In this document: positions 41,241 to 48,177 of the stretch, piece by piece
Position numbering within the stretch: the stretch's first letter is position 1
How the letters are laid out: each line of letters opens with the position of its first letter
Virus record (IMG/VR): IMGVR_UViG_3300046092_000062
Location: 125,866 to 189,865 of that record
Strand: one strand, 5' to 3'
DNA: 64,000 nucleotides
DNA from: a virus
Made by a program: the position numbers and the translations under genes
Notes under the pieces: model-generated
What the model was told of the DNA's origin: nothing
The model's database searches: none
The model's input: only the letters and a program-made list of their open reading frames with translations

Positions 41241-42300
41241 ATTCTAAACCGCGCACAAGAGACAAGTGCCAATCGGTTGACATCATAATGTTAAAGTTAT
41301 GTTCAACGATTGGCCTTGCCTTTTGTAGTATTAGATTCTGGTCTTGCTTGCTTAACCAACTCATCTGTTCACATGCTGCGGCCCAACGTTGTTGATCATC
41401 AGCAATAGAGTCGTAGCTTTCATCTATAACGGAACCAAACGTTCGAAATCCCAACTTGCGTAAATTGCGTAGGTAGTGCTGGCCAGCAAACATAATAAAC
41501 AAGCGTCTAGCAATAATGGGCTTGGCAGTCTTCTCAGTGTAGAAACTGTATCTATTATCGTAGTTGGTTTCTGCCACTACAGTGTAAGCAGTGCGGTTGT
41601 AAATATCAATGGGTATAACTTGACTGATACTCATTGCGTGGCCGTAGTACTTAACAAAGTCTACAGTCCATTTAGGATCGTTGATAAACTGCATACCACG
41701 ATCCTCCCATATCCATTGTTCGCTACCCGTAGCAAAATCTACCTGGTGCTCGTTAAAGTAAGTGAGCACACGATTTTCTTGCCTTAGGTTTGCTTTTACA
41801 AATTGGTAAACAGCATCTCGGTGAGGCTTCTTTCGGCCTAGTAGGATATCAAAGTGCGATTCCTTACTGTGAACGTAATTGATTCTTCCTAGCAGCTCAG
41901 GCAAGTAATCACGATAAAAATAACGACTGGTTTCAAACCAATCGAAGTATTGATGAACAGTTGCATGTTCCAACGGTTGCTCAACGAACCCGCAAAGGTA
42001 GTAGGCAATGTTGGGACGATCGTTCTTTAGTATAAACTCTAAGGTACTAGCATGTAGCTCAGAGCCTATAACAAAAACAAAATCGCTGATTTCGTACACT
42101 GAATCTAACTTGGCTTGAGTGTCAGATTTGAATGGATAGGGTAGGTGAATAAACGCGATGTTCAGTGGATGCCCACTGTTTAAATAGTGACCTAGATCAT
42201 CGTAAACTGCCCATTCGTTTGGAGTGAGCTTTTCAAAATGATCTAGGTGGTACCTAACCGTGTCGGAATTATCGCGAAAAACTCCGACGTTGAGAAACAT
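41209..42300 (-). CDS. Glycosyltransferase-like protein, paralogue of the 34468 gene
   Basis: 363 residues. The C-terminal block SFYTEKTAKPIIARRLFIMF, then GFRTFGSVIDESYD, matches the same region of the 373-residue protein at 34468-35589, marking a paralogous pair. N-terminal half (NIAFIHLPYPFKSD) differs. The acceptor is unknown. Its ATG overlaps the stop of the H1-like gene upstream (TAATG), so it lies second in a two-gene operon. Confidence 0.7.
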   Translation of the reverse strand: MFLNVGVFRDNSDTVRYHLDHFEKLTPNEWAVYDDLGHYLNSGHPLNIAFIHLPYPFKSDTQAKLDSVYEISDFVFVIGSELHASTLEFILKNDRPNIAYYLCGFVEQPLEHATVHQYFDWFETSRYFYRDYLPELLGRINYVHSKESHFDILLGRKKPHRDAVYQFVKANLRQENRVLTYFNEHQVDFATGSEQWIWEDRGMQFINDPKWTVDFVKYYGHAMSISQVIPIDIYNRTAYTVVAETNYDNRYSFYTEKTAKPIIARRLFIMFAGQHYLRNLRKLGFRTFGSVIDESYDSIADDQQRWAAACEQMSWLSKQDQNLILQKARPIVEHNFNIMMSTDWHLSLVRGLESKIEELLSRT

Positions 42301-42602
42301 TACTTGCTAGCAGGTTTCTTGGCAGGTTTCTTAGCTGGCTTTGGATCGCCGGCTTTGGCCAATGCTTTCTTAGCAGGTGCCTTAGGTGCAGCTGGCTTCT
42401 TTGCAGGAGCAGCTTTTGCCTTTGGTGCAGCTGGCTTCTTTGCAGGAGCAGCTTTTGGTGCAGCAACAGGCTTTTTTACTGGTGCGGCAACTGGTGCTTC
42501 GATTTTGTATGGTGCTGCATTAACAACTTCTACTTTTGTTTCTTCAATTCTTGGTGCCGGAGTTGGCTTGCCAAAAAAGAATTCTTTGATTGCTTTAAAC
42601 AT
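42300..42602 (-). CDS. Histone H1-like Lys/Ala/Pro-rich protein
   Basis: 100 residues. After a short head (MFKAIKEFFFGKPTPAPRI), the last ~60 residues are almost only Ala, Lys and Pro in AAPKKP/PAKK repeats, like bacterial H1/Hc1-type and AlgP-like tails. Such tails bind DNA or RNA by charge and compact it. A second protein with a similar AKP stretch is at 52513. AAGGAG precedes the start. It may compact phage DNA or act as a nucleoid-associated protein. Confidence 0.8.
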   Translation of the reverse strand: MFKAIKEFFFGKPTPAPRIEETKVEVVNAAPYKIEAPVAAPVKKPVAAPKAAPAKKPAAPKAKAAPAKKPAAPKAPAKKALAKAGDPKPAKKPAKKPASK

Positions 42603-42668
42603 TGGATCTCCTTAAACATGTTTCAATGTATATGTATTTAATTAGTGACAGCTCACTAGGAAAATTTG

Positions 42669-42698
42669 TTGACTTTTGCTGCGGCGCAGCATTATAAT
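42669..42698 (+). promoter_or_regulatory. Promoter with palindromic spacer
   Basis: TTGACT (42669-42674), 18-base spacer, TATAAT (42693-42698). The spacer contains TGCTGC-GGC-GCAGCA (or overlapping palindrome), a possible operator, as in the hsp20 and clpS promoters. Confidence 0.78.
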
Positions 42699-42703
42699 AA
42701 CTA

Positions 42704-42749
42704 AATACTTTGTACGGTGCTGCATAGGGCGGGCCGTAAAAGAAGTATT
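42704..42749 (+). promoter_or_regulatory. Structured 5' leader
   Basis: Starting at the predicted +1, an outer stem AATACTT/AAGTATT (42704-42710, 42743-42749) encloses an inner stem TACGG/CCGTA (42713-42717, 42734-42738). The ribosome-binding site (TTAGGAG) lies free downstream, so the structure more likely affects stability than initiation. Confidence 0.6.
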
Positions 42750-42770
42750 CGTCTATTTAGGAGAAACAAC

Positions 42771-43040
42771 ATGTTTATTACAGACACATTCATCGACACC
42801 GTATCTAACGGTAAAAAACAATTCGTTAACACAGTATTCGCAAACAACCAAGCAGTCGCCAAGGCACTGAACGGGTTCGTTGACGCACAAGCTGAGTACA
42901 CAAAGAAGGCAGCTAAGGCCGGTTCCGACACAGTTGCTCAATTGACTAGCGAAGCAGTCAAGGCAGCTACCGAAGCCAGCAAGTTTGACTTCGCCAAAGC
43001 CACAAAAGACTTCAGCGAGAAGTTCAGCTTTAAAAAGTAA
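42771..43040 (+). CDS. Small helical protein, phasin-like
   Basis: 89 residues, all amphipathic helix, with Ala/Thr/Lys/Phe composition (NNQAVAKALNGFVDAQAEYT and DFAKATKDFSEKFSF). It recalls phasins, the surface proteins of polyhydroxyalkanoate granules, common in Burkholderiales; this is a resemblance only. TTAGGAG precedes the ATG; it has its own promoter with structured leader and an intrinsic terminator downstream, so it is a single-gene unit. Confidence 0.7.
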   Translation: MFITDTFIDTVSNGKKQFVNTVFANNQAVAKALNGFVDAQAEYTKKAAKAGSDTVAQLTSEAVKAATEASKFDFAKATKDFSEKFSFKK

Positions 43041-43061
43041 TCGTTGCAGCAACGCAACACT

Positions 43062-43087
43062 AGCCCCTTAATTGGGGCTTTCTTTTG
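43062..43087 (+). terminator. Intrinsic terminator
   Basis: Stem AGCCCC/GGGGCT (43062-43067 and 43074-43079) with TTCTTTT after it, just past the phasin-like gene. Confidence 0.88.
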
Positions 43088-43135
43088 GCCAATTGATGTT
43101 ATACTTTCCGCATTGCAATTAACAAAGGAAATACT

Positions 43136-43657
43136 GTGGCAAACAAAATGGAAAACTTAGAACTCGATGTTGCACACTTTGTAGCGTTTGCGTCACACCT
43201 TCCTGGGTTTAAAAATCAAGACCGTGGTACCATTAAATGGATGTTAATGGAAATGGGCATAGTTGAAGTAAGTACTGCATTTGAGCGGGTCCTAGCTGAG
43301 CTGGGCGGACATACATTAGTGAGCAAAGATAATGGTGACTTGTATAAGAACGGCAAGTACAGCGATGCTAAACTTAGCACGGTGAGAACTTCCAGTAGGG
43401 GGATGGCATATTCTGCACCAGTTACAAATATTTTCAACAAGACCGGTGCATTACGAGTGCAAGTGTTTGAGCGCAAGCAATATAAGTTTTATTATTTTGC
43501 TATCCCCCGTCACGCATACATGCACATACCCAAGACAAGTAACATCGAAATTCCGTTTGAACTCGATGGCACACCGCGGACTAACAATAATTGCACAGTC
43601 AACTGGTGGAAATACAAGGTAGATACCCTTCAAGAGGCAGCTACAAAATATAGCTAA
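43136..43657 (+). CDS. Hypothetical protein, GTG start
   Basis: 173 residues from a GTG with AAAGGAAA nine bases upstream. Middle part GDLYKNGKYSDAKLSTVRTS and following RVQVFERKQYKFYYFA might form the core of a PD-(D/E)xK-like or HNH-like nuclease, but no motif is convincing. A TGT-TATACT extended -10 lies at about 43101-43109. Function unknown. Confidence 0.65.
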   Translation: MANKMENLELDVAHFVAFASHLPGFKNQDRGTIKWMLMEMGIVEVSTAFERVLAELGGHTLVSKDNGDLYKNGKYSDAKLSTVRTSSRGMAYSAPVTNIFNKTGALRVQVFERKQYKFYYFAIPRHAYMHIPKTSNIEIPFELDGTPRTNNNCTVNWWKYKVDTLQEAATKYS

Positions 43658-43664
43658 ATTTCGG

Positions 43665-43693
43665 TTGACCAGAAATGATTTTGGTTATATAAT
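43665..43693 (+). promoter_or_regulatory. Early promoter, leaderless type
   Basis: TTGACC (43665-43670), 17-base spacer, TATAAT (43688-43693), then ACACAC and the ATG at 43700. The -35 is inside a TTTCGG/CAGAAA inverted repeat. Confidence 0.9.
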
Positions 43694-43699
43694 ACACAC

Positions 43700-44023
43700 A
43701 TGAAACAAATTATTGCACTCTGTATCGTTCTTGCAATCGCTGGCACTGCCCAAGCTAAAGGTGGTGGTGGTGGAGGTGGACATGGTGGTCACGCCAGTTC
43801 TGGTGGACATGCAAGCTCAAGTCACGCAGCAGCACCAGCAAAAGCACCTGCTCCTGTTGCACCTGCTCCAGCAAAAAGTACTACTTCGCCAAGCAAAAGT
43901 ACTACAGAAAGTCCTAGCACTGTGACTAGTCCTTCGTACTTCTATATGCCATGGAACATCTGGCATCAGAAAAGCAATGGCAGCAAAGATTGCGATAAAA
44001 ACAAAGACAAAAACTGCAAATAA
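43700..44023 (+). CDS. Secreted Gly/His/Ser-rich protein
   Basis: 107 residues with a signal peptide (residues 1-19, cut after AQA). Mature part begins with a run of glycines and GGHGGHASSGGH repeats, then Ala/Pro/Lys and Ser/Thr repeats and ends in a charged, Cys-containing tail (KDCDKNKDKNCK). The His clusters could bind metal. Function unknown. The start coincides with the predicted +1. Confidence 0.75.
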   Translation: MKQIIALCIVLAIAGTAQAKGGGGGGGHGGHASSGGHASSSHAAAPAKAPAPVAPAPAKSTTSPSKSTTESPSTVTSPSYFYMPWNIWHQKSNGSKDCDKNKDKNCK

Positions 44024-44026
44024 TGG

Positions 44027-44055
44027 TTGTCCATTAATGATTTTGGTTGTATAAT
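44027..44055 (+). promoter_or_regulatory. Early promoter with leader
   Basis: TTGTCC (44027-44032), 17-base spacer, TATAAT (44050-44055), followed by the CATAGCAAGCAAAA leader motif and ACAGGAG before the ATG at 44087. Confidence 0.88.
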
Positions 44056-44086
44056 AGATACATAGCAAGCAAAAACAGGAGTTGAG

Positions 44087-44509
44087 ATGAGCACAAACGC
44101 AACAATCGGAATTATGCACGGTGACAAATGCAAACACATTTACCTGCATAGCGATGGTTATCTGGACTACGCTGGCAAGGTGTTACTGGCAAACTATGAC
44201 AGCACCAAAGCTCAGTTCCTAGTTGCCCAAGGTTCCTGCTCTATGCTTGGCAAAGAGATTGGCGAGAAGATTGATTTTAGCGATCGTCTAGAGTACGACG
44301 AATATCATGTTGCCAAGCAATGTCGCTTTTACAAGCGTGATCGCGATGAGTCCGGCGTTGACTTTCAAGTTGCATTTAGCATGGAAGAGTTGTTGGCTAG
44401 CACACAAGCTCACTACACTTACATCATGAAAGACGGTGTGTGGTACGTTAGCTTGGGTGGTGGTCCTTTGCAAGTGTTGGCAGACGCTATTGAAGCAGAA
44501 CTGGAATAA
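44087..44509 (+). CDS. Conserved hypothetical protein of early phage genes
   Basis: 140 residues starting MSTNATIGIMHGDKCKHIYL. The start (ATIGI, the KHIYLHSDGYLDYAG strand) matches a small protein found in many phages and mobile elements; function unknown. First gene of a unit that runs into the overlapping genes at 44511-45022. Confidence 0.75.
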   Translation: MSTNATIGIMHGDKCKHIYLHSDGYLDYAGKVLLANYDSTKAQFLVAQGSCSMLGKEIGEKIDFSDRLEYDEYHVAKQCRFYKRDRDESGVDFQVAFSMEELLASTQAHYTYIMKDGVWYVSLGGGPLQVLADAIEAELE

Positions 44510-44510
44510 T

Positions 44511-44837
44511 ATGAGCCTACTGTATCTCCGCGCAAGACCTATTGTGGCTTTTGATGCAACCAATGCAGAGCATCGACGCTATTACAGAAAGTTCATCGAA
44601 ACGCAATCGTGGGGCCATTGCCCTGTGCGTTTTATGGTAGAAAGTTTGAACACGGATTTATTGGCTTATATCAATGCTACAATGTTAGCTTGGTACATTG
44701 AGCAAGAGTTTAAAAATGACAAAGCAGCGACAAAGAAAAACACGAAACCCAGATCCAAGAGCACATCTGGTACTGTTTCATCAAGACAGTCCATTTCGAC
44801 AAAAAGTAGTCGAGTCAAAGAAAAAGTTTCAGCGTAA
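44511..44837 (+). CDS. Hypothetical protein with out-of-frame overlap
   Basis: 108 residues. The first ~65 residues look like an ordinary folded protein (EHRRYYRKFIETQSWGHCPV), while the last ~40 are low complexity Lys/Ser/Thr. That tail coincides with the overlapping gene at 44716 read in another frame, so the functional end may be earlier or the tail may be a by-product of the overlap. One base separates it from the upstream stop. Function unknown. Confidence 0.6.
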   Translation: MSLLYLRARPIVAFDATNAEHRRYYRKFIETQSWGHCPVRFMVESLNTDLLAYINATMLAWYIEQEFKNDKAATKKNTKPRSKSTSGTVSSRQSISTKSSRVKEKVSA

Positions 44838-44874
44838 ACCCAAACATCGTAACCAAGGAGAAAATGATGTCTAA
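44716..44874 (+). CDS. Small basic protein overlapping another gene
   Basis: 52 residues, strongly basic (QRQRKTRNP, FRQKVVESKKKFQRKPKHR). It resembles short basic proteins found next to hypothetical genes in many phages. Its codons are in a different frame from the 44511 gene for 122 bases. This frame looks the more protein-like of the two. Its stop overlaps the next ATG. Confidence 0.6.
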   Translation: MTKQRQRKTRNPDPRAHLVLFHQDSPFRQKVVESKKKFQRKPKHRNQGENDV

Positions 44875-45022
44875 CCAAGCCGAGCGTTTTGCCAATGAGG
44901 CAGTGTTTCAACTTCAATTCAACAGCCGTGATGCTGTGCGCTATATCCAGCGCAACGCACAGGTTGATGAGAAAACAGCGCAAACCGCGTTGAAGGCAGC
45001 AGTAACTTTCCACAAGCATTGA
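44867..45022 (+). CDS. Small helical protein
   Basis: 51 residues (or 52 from ATG 44864) with AAGGAG upstream. Mostly one helix (AERFANEAVFQLQFNSRDAV). It overlaps the upstream basic protein and ends inside the TTG start of the lipoprotein gene. Function unknown. Confidence 0.6.
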   Translation: MSNQAERFANEAVFQLQFNSRDAVRYIQRNAQVDEKTAQTALKAAVTFHKH

Positions 45023-45255
45023 AACTCTTTGCTTTGATCTTAGTCGCTGCATTGGCAGGTTGTGCTAGCCAGCACCGCCCTCCATATAGTGCAGTGACTA
45101 ACTTTAACCCAGACTGTGCAAACAGGGATGCCAGGATCAGGATGCTGACTAAATGGAAACGTTTTCCGCTTGGTCCAGACAGCACTGTTTCACAGTCTGA
45201 GTATGATCAAACCATTGATGTTCAGATTGAACGCTTAAAACACTACTGCCAATGA
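45019..45255 (+). CDS. Small lipoprotein, TTG start
   Basis: 78 residues with a lipoprotein signal (LFALILVAALAGC; lipid-anchored Cys 15). Mature part is short and hydrophilic with two further Cys. Starts at TTG overlapping the previous stop by four bases. Probably anchored at a membrane facing the periplasm. First of three successive lipoprotein genes; function unknown. Confidence 0.7.
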   Translation: MKLFALILVAALAGCASQHRPPYSAVTNFNPDCANRDARIRMLTKWKRFPLGPDSTVSQSEYDQTIDVQIERLKHYCQ

Positions 45256-45701
45256 GACTCGTACTTGCAATCAGTTTACTTGCCCTAGCCGGGTGTAGCA
45301 CAACTACTACCAGCAAGATGGATGTGGTTGATTTGAATCGCTTTCAAATTGATTGCAAGTACCGAGACGAACAAATTGCATTTCTGCAAGGTCAGATACC
45401 CACTGTAAATGACCGTTGGAGAAACGCATTAAGAATAACCAGCCCTGTGGCGTCTGCGGTGTCAATAGCAGATGGTACGTACTACGAAGAACGTGCCATG
45501 TTTGATCGCAGACAAGAACACATTGCTAAGAATTTGATCAGGACAATCCATGATTGGTGTCCTGCTCCAGTAGCCCGTCCACAAGGGTGCGTGACAGTAA
45601 CTGAGCAGTTGCCTTCGGGTAACGGCCAAGGTACAAAATGCTATCGTGGAAATAACCCCAAGCCAGTTGTCAACCGTTGGGAAGCCATTGTTGACCGGTA
45701 A
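45252..45701 (+). CDS. Lipoprotein
   Basis: 149 residues with a lipobox (LLALAGC, Cys 15). Its start shares the VVDLNRFQIDCKYRDEQIAF pattern with the preceding lipoprotein (Asn-Pro-Asp-Cys there), suggesting the two are diverged duplicates. ATGA overlap with its upstream neighbour. The promoter for the third lipoprotein lies within its last codons. Confidence 0.75.
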   Translation: MRLVLAISLLALAGCSTTTTSKMDVVDLNRFQIDCKYRDEQIAFLQGQIPTVNDRWRNALRITSPVASAVSIADGTYYEERAMFDRRQEHIAKNLIRTIHDWCPAPVARPQGCVTVTEQLPSGNGQGTKCYRGNNPKPVVNRWEAIVDR

Positions 45702-45719
45702 TGGGATCTATGTTAAACT
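45691..45719 (+). promoter_or_regulatory. Promoter for LPP20-like lipoprotein
   Basis: TTGACC (45691-45696), 17-base spacer with TAATGGG, TGT-TAAACT (45714-45719). Leader contains AAGAGGTG before the ATG at 45749. Confidence 0.75.
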
Positions 45720-45748
45720 GTGTTATCGAAACAAACAAGAGGTGTGAA

Positions 45749-46330
45749 ATGAAACGTATTTTATCAATTGCCGCAATCGCCCTGATCATGACAGGCTGTA
45801 GCTCAACCCGTGACCCGTACGAGCGCCGTGCAGAAGAAGTGCGTGAACGTCAAGAACGTGTGGTTAAGCAAACCATTAACGAAGCTCCTGAGTGGATGAC
45901 TAAGTTGCCTAAGAGCACCGATGCAGTATATGCGTCTGGTACTGCAATTTCGGGGGACTTTAACATGGCCAAGGACATTGCGGAAACCAACGCATTCCGA
46001 CAAATTTGTATGGCAGCAGGTGGTACAGTGCGCAGCCAGACTAAGGTGTTCCGAGTGGACACCGAAAGCACTAGCAACGCAATTAACACCACAGCCATTA
46101 AAAGCATGTGCCCGGACGTTGATGTAACTGGTACTGAAATCCGAGAGATTAAGGTGATTGAAAGCCAGGGCCGTTTCCGAGCTTATGTGTTGGTTGCACT
46201 CCCAATGGGCGAAGCTAACGTAATTGCCCGTACTAAGGAACGAGATCGTGCAGCACGTGGTGCAATGGCCCGAGCAGAGCGAGAGTTCAAAGAGCTTGAT
46301 GCAACAGTATCTACAGTAAAGAAAGAATAA
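45749..46330 (+). CDS. LPP20-like lipoprotein
   Basis: 193 residues. Lipobox LIMTGC at residues 13-18, then a charged helix and an LPP20-type domain (DAVYASGTAISGDFNMAKDI, GTVRSQTKVFRVD). Family members are outer-membrane lipoproteins in bacteria, of uncertain role. The start at 45749 is the first Met that gives the signal peptide. Followed by a strong terminator. In a phage, surface lipoproteins may block superinfection (T5 Llp is a known example), but this is inference. Confidence 0.8.
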   Translation: MKRILSIAAIALIMTGCSSTRDPYERRAEEVRERQERVVKQTINEAPEWMTKLPKSTDAVYASGTAISGDFNMAKDIAETNAFRQICMAAGGTVRSQTKVFRVDTESTSNAINTTAIKSMCPDVDVTGTEIREIKVIESQGRFRAYVLVALPMGEANVIARTKERDRAARGAMARAEREFKELDATVSTVKKE

Positions 46331-46345
46331 ACGCTGTAGATTACG

Positions 46346-46387
46346 AGCCCCTGGGCGGTAGTTAAATACCGTAACCAGGGGCTTTTC
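46346..46387 (+). terminator. Intrinsic terminator
   Basis: Nine-base-pair stem AGCCCCTGG/CCAGGGGCT (46346-46354, 46375-46383) with an inner GGTA/TACC hairpin, then TTTTC. Confidence 0.88.
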
Positions 46388-46388
46388 T

Positions 46389-46883
46389 ATGGCAAGACCG
46401 AACCCGATACGCAGCATTATGGCAGTACCACTGCCCAGCATAACGTACCAACGTAGAAAGCAGTTTCGTCCAAATGAAATGGACGTTCTATACGCATATA
46501 ACATTATCAATCGTTATGTGTTTGATGGAGTACTAACCCGCCCTCAAATCACACTTGGCGGAATACGCAAATGCTGGGGCCTGTGTAGTTGGTTAACTAA
46601 AGAGCAGCACAACGGCAGCTGGTGCGATATTAGACTAGTCCCGAACTGGTTTTGTCAACAATGGTTCATGAACACTATTGCACACGAAATGGTACATCAG
46701 TATCAATGGGATGTGTACCGTTGGGAACTAGCAGAAGACGGTCGCCAAATTTACATGAACAGTGGCGCACATGGTCCTAGCTTCTATATGTTCCGTGATC
46801 GCTTTGAGCATTACGGCTTAAACTTAAAAATCTCTTTTGGACAAAAGCGTTGGTTTAAACACCAAAATTTTAGCAAATGTTAA
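46389..46883 (+). CDS. SprT-like zinc metalloprotease
   Basis: 164 residues with the zinc-protease signature HEMVH at the middle (NTIAHEMVHQYQWD) and a third ligand in HGPSFY, as in SprT/SPRTN-like peptidases, which cut DNA-bound and DNA-crosslinked proteins in eukaryotes. Its substrate here is unknown. It begins two bases after the terminator's T-run, so it probably has some other promoter or depends on readthrough. It is next to clpP, extending the protease theme. Confidence 0.85.
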   Translation: MARPNPIRSIMAVPLPSITYQRRKQFRPNEMDVLYAYNIINRYVFDGVLTRPQITLGGIRKCWGLCSWLTKEQHNGSWCDIRLVPNWFCQQWFMNTIAHEMVHQYQWDVYRWELAEDGRQIYMNSGAHGPSFYMFRDRFEHYGLNLKISFGQKRWFKHQNFSKC

Positions 46884-46895
46884 GGTAATCCTGTT

Positions 46896-46901
46896 ATAAT
46901 A
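46896..46901 (+). promoter_or_regulatory. Extended -10 promoter of clpP
   Basis: TGT-TATAAT with no good -35 at 17 bases; a weak TTAGCA lies 19 bases upstream. The leader has a TTGCTCAACAACTAACTAACAG stretch ending in ACAGGAA before the ATG at 46932. Confidence 0.65.
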
Positions 46902-46931
46902 GTTGCTCAACAACTAACTAACAGGAATCTA

Positions 46932-47555
46932 ATGCCTAACTTTGTACCTACCGTACTCGAAAAAACTGCCAACGGCGAACGTGCTTACGACATCTATAGT
47001 CGTTTGCTTAAAGATCGTATTGTCATGTTGGACACGGATGTTAGCGAGCATTCCGCTAGTCTCGTTATTGCACAAATGCTCTTTTTAGAAAGTGAAGATC
47101 CCAATGCAGACATCCTCTTTTACATCAACTCACCCGGCGGTCTCGTCACTGCTGGCCTGGCAATCTATGATACTATGCAGTTCATTAAGCCTGATGTTTC
47201 TACCATTGTACTTGGCCAAGCCTGCTCTATGGGAAGTTTCCTTGCCAACGCAGGAGCCCCGGGCAAACGACTAGTATTGCCAGAATCACGTACAATGATT
47301 CACCGTGTTAGCTCGGGCACTCCTAGCACACGTGGTAGCGTACACGTTCAAGAACTGCAATTTGAAGATGCTAAACGCAGCTTTGAAGAAAGCCAACGCT
47401 TGAATCAACGCCTTACTGAGCTGTACATCCGTCACAACACTGCGGGCAAAACATACGACGAAATGTTTGCTACTATGAAGTTTGACACATTCCTGTCTGC
47501 ACAAGAAGCAGTGGAAATGGGTCTTGCTGATGAAGTGATCTCTAAACGTCCATAA
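46932..47555 (+). CDS. clpP: ClpP serine protease
   Basis: 207 residues, full ClpP length. Catalytic residues are all present: Ser99 (QACSMGSF), His124 (TMIHRVSSG) and Asp185 (KFDTFLSA), along with the substrate-strand segment FYINSPGGLVTAGLAI. Compared with E. coli, the stretch between His and Asp is about 12 residues longer, mostly in the handle helix (EDAKRSFEESQRLNQRLTEL) that joins the two heptamer rings, so mixed rings with host ClpP may be disfavoured. It fits with the phage ClpX. Its stop overlaps the next ATG. Confidence 0.97.
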   Translation: MPNFVPTVLEKTANGERAYDIYSRLLKDRIVMLDTDVSEHSASLVIAQMLFLESEDPNADILFYINSPGGLVTAGLAIYDTMQFIKPDVSTIVLGQACSMGSFLANAGAPGKRLVLPESRTMIHRVSSGTPSTRGSVHVQELQFEDAKRSFEESQRLNQRLTELYIRHNTAGKTYDEMFATMKFDTFLSAQEAVEMGLADEVISKRP

Positions 47556-47866
47556 TGGCCGTATTCAACGTTACTCCCAACATACTCGGGTGGGCTCGCG
47601 AGTATGATCCTTTTTTCCGCGGCTCTATCAGCAGTGCATTGGCTCAAATCGAAGACTGGCTAGAGGAGAATGTTGGGGAGTACTGTGGCCCCGGTAATGA
47701 CGGCTTTAACGACAATGTTATTTCCATTGGCTATGGGTGGGAAGTATTCTCCCTGTACAACGGAAAGCCCGAACGTCCCGATCATATGGACGCAGAAGTA
47801 ACATGGCACGTTGACATTAGCGATGAACACAAAGCCGTATTATTCGCATTGAAATGGACAAAGTGA
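47555..47866 (+). CDS. Hypothetical protein coupled to clpP
   Basis: 103 residues, acidic and aromatic (ILGWAREYDPFFRG, GYGWEVFSLYNG). No family recognised. Its ATG overlaps the clpP stop (TAATG), so it is coupled with ClpP and may be a modifier or unrelated passenger. Confidence 0.65.
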   Translation: MAVFNVTPNILGWAREYDPFFRGSISSALAQIEDWLEENVGEYCGPGNDGFNDNVISIGYGWEVFSLYNGKPERPDHMDAEVTWHVDISDEHKAVLFALKWTK

Positions 47867-47901
47867 CTCAGTAGAAACCATGAGATAATGTTGCATTTCA
47901 G

Positions 47902-47909
47902 TATAAATA
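47902..47909 (+). promoter_or_regulatory. Late promoter
   Basis: Exact TATAAATA followed by CTAG; leader of about 24 bases with AGAAGGAAA before the ATG at 47938. Confidence 0.78.
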
Positions 47910-47937
47910 CTAGTACACTCACTAGAAGGAAACTGAA

Positions 47938-48090
47938 ATGCAATTATTACAATGGATCAAAAGTCTATTTGCTGCACCATCTTACCAAGATGAACTAGAC
48001 AGCTATGTCACAAGCAAGCACCCAACTACCACTACAGAAGTCGAGCACTGGATTCGCCAGTACGACTCACGCAAGGGGTGGTCACTATGA
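47938..48090 (+). CDS. Small protein of common phage/proteobacterial type
   Basis: 50 residues: short hydrophobic helix (LLQWIKSLFAAP), then acidic helix and an aromatic end (VEHWIRQYDSRKGW). Small proteins with this layout occur widely and have no known role. Four-base overlap with the next gene. Confidence 0.65.
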   Translation: MQLLQWIKSLFAAPSYQDELDSYVTSKHPTTTTEVEHWIRQYDSRKGWSL

Positions 48091-48176
48091 AACTGTTAAA
48101 TACAATATGGGAGTTCTTAGAGCAGTGGGGCGAGTATCGCTACCAGCTATCAAAGAAACACGGCTTCCGCTATTAA
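48087..48176 (+). CDS. Very small protein
   Basis: 29 residues, one helix with aromatic residues (NTIWEFLEQWGEYRY). It overlaps the preceding stop by four bases (ATGA) and ends one base before the acetyltransferase start. Similar tiny proteins occur next to the same 50-residue type elsewhere. Function unknown. Confidence 0.6.
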   Translation: MKLLNTIWEFLEQWGEYRYQLSKKHGFRY

Positions 48177-48177
48177 C

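Noticed and set aside
43136-43657. Nuclease assignment for the 173-residue protein
   Set aside because: Possible catalytic residues do not form a complete PD-(D/E)xK or HNH motif.
45803-46510. 235-codon minus-strand open frame
   Set aside because: Antisense to the LPP20-like lipoprotein and SprT genes, crosses a strong terminator, and has no protein-like composition.
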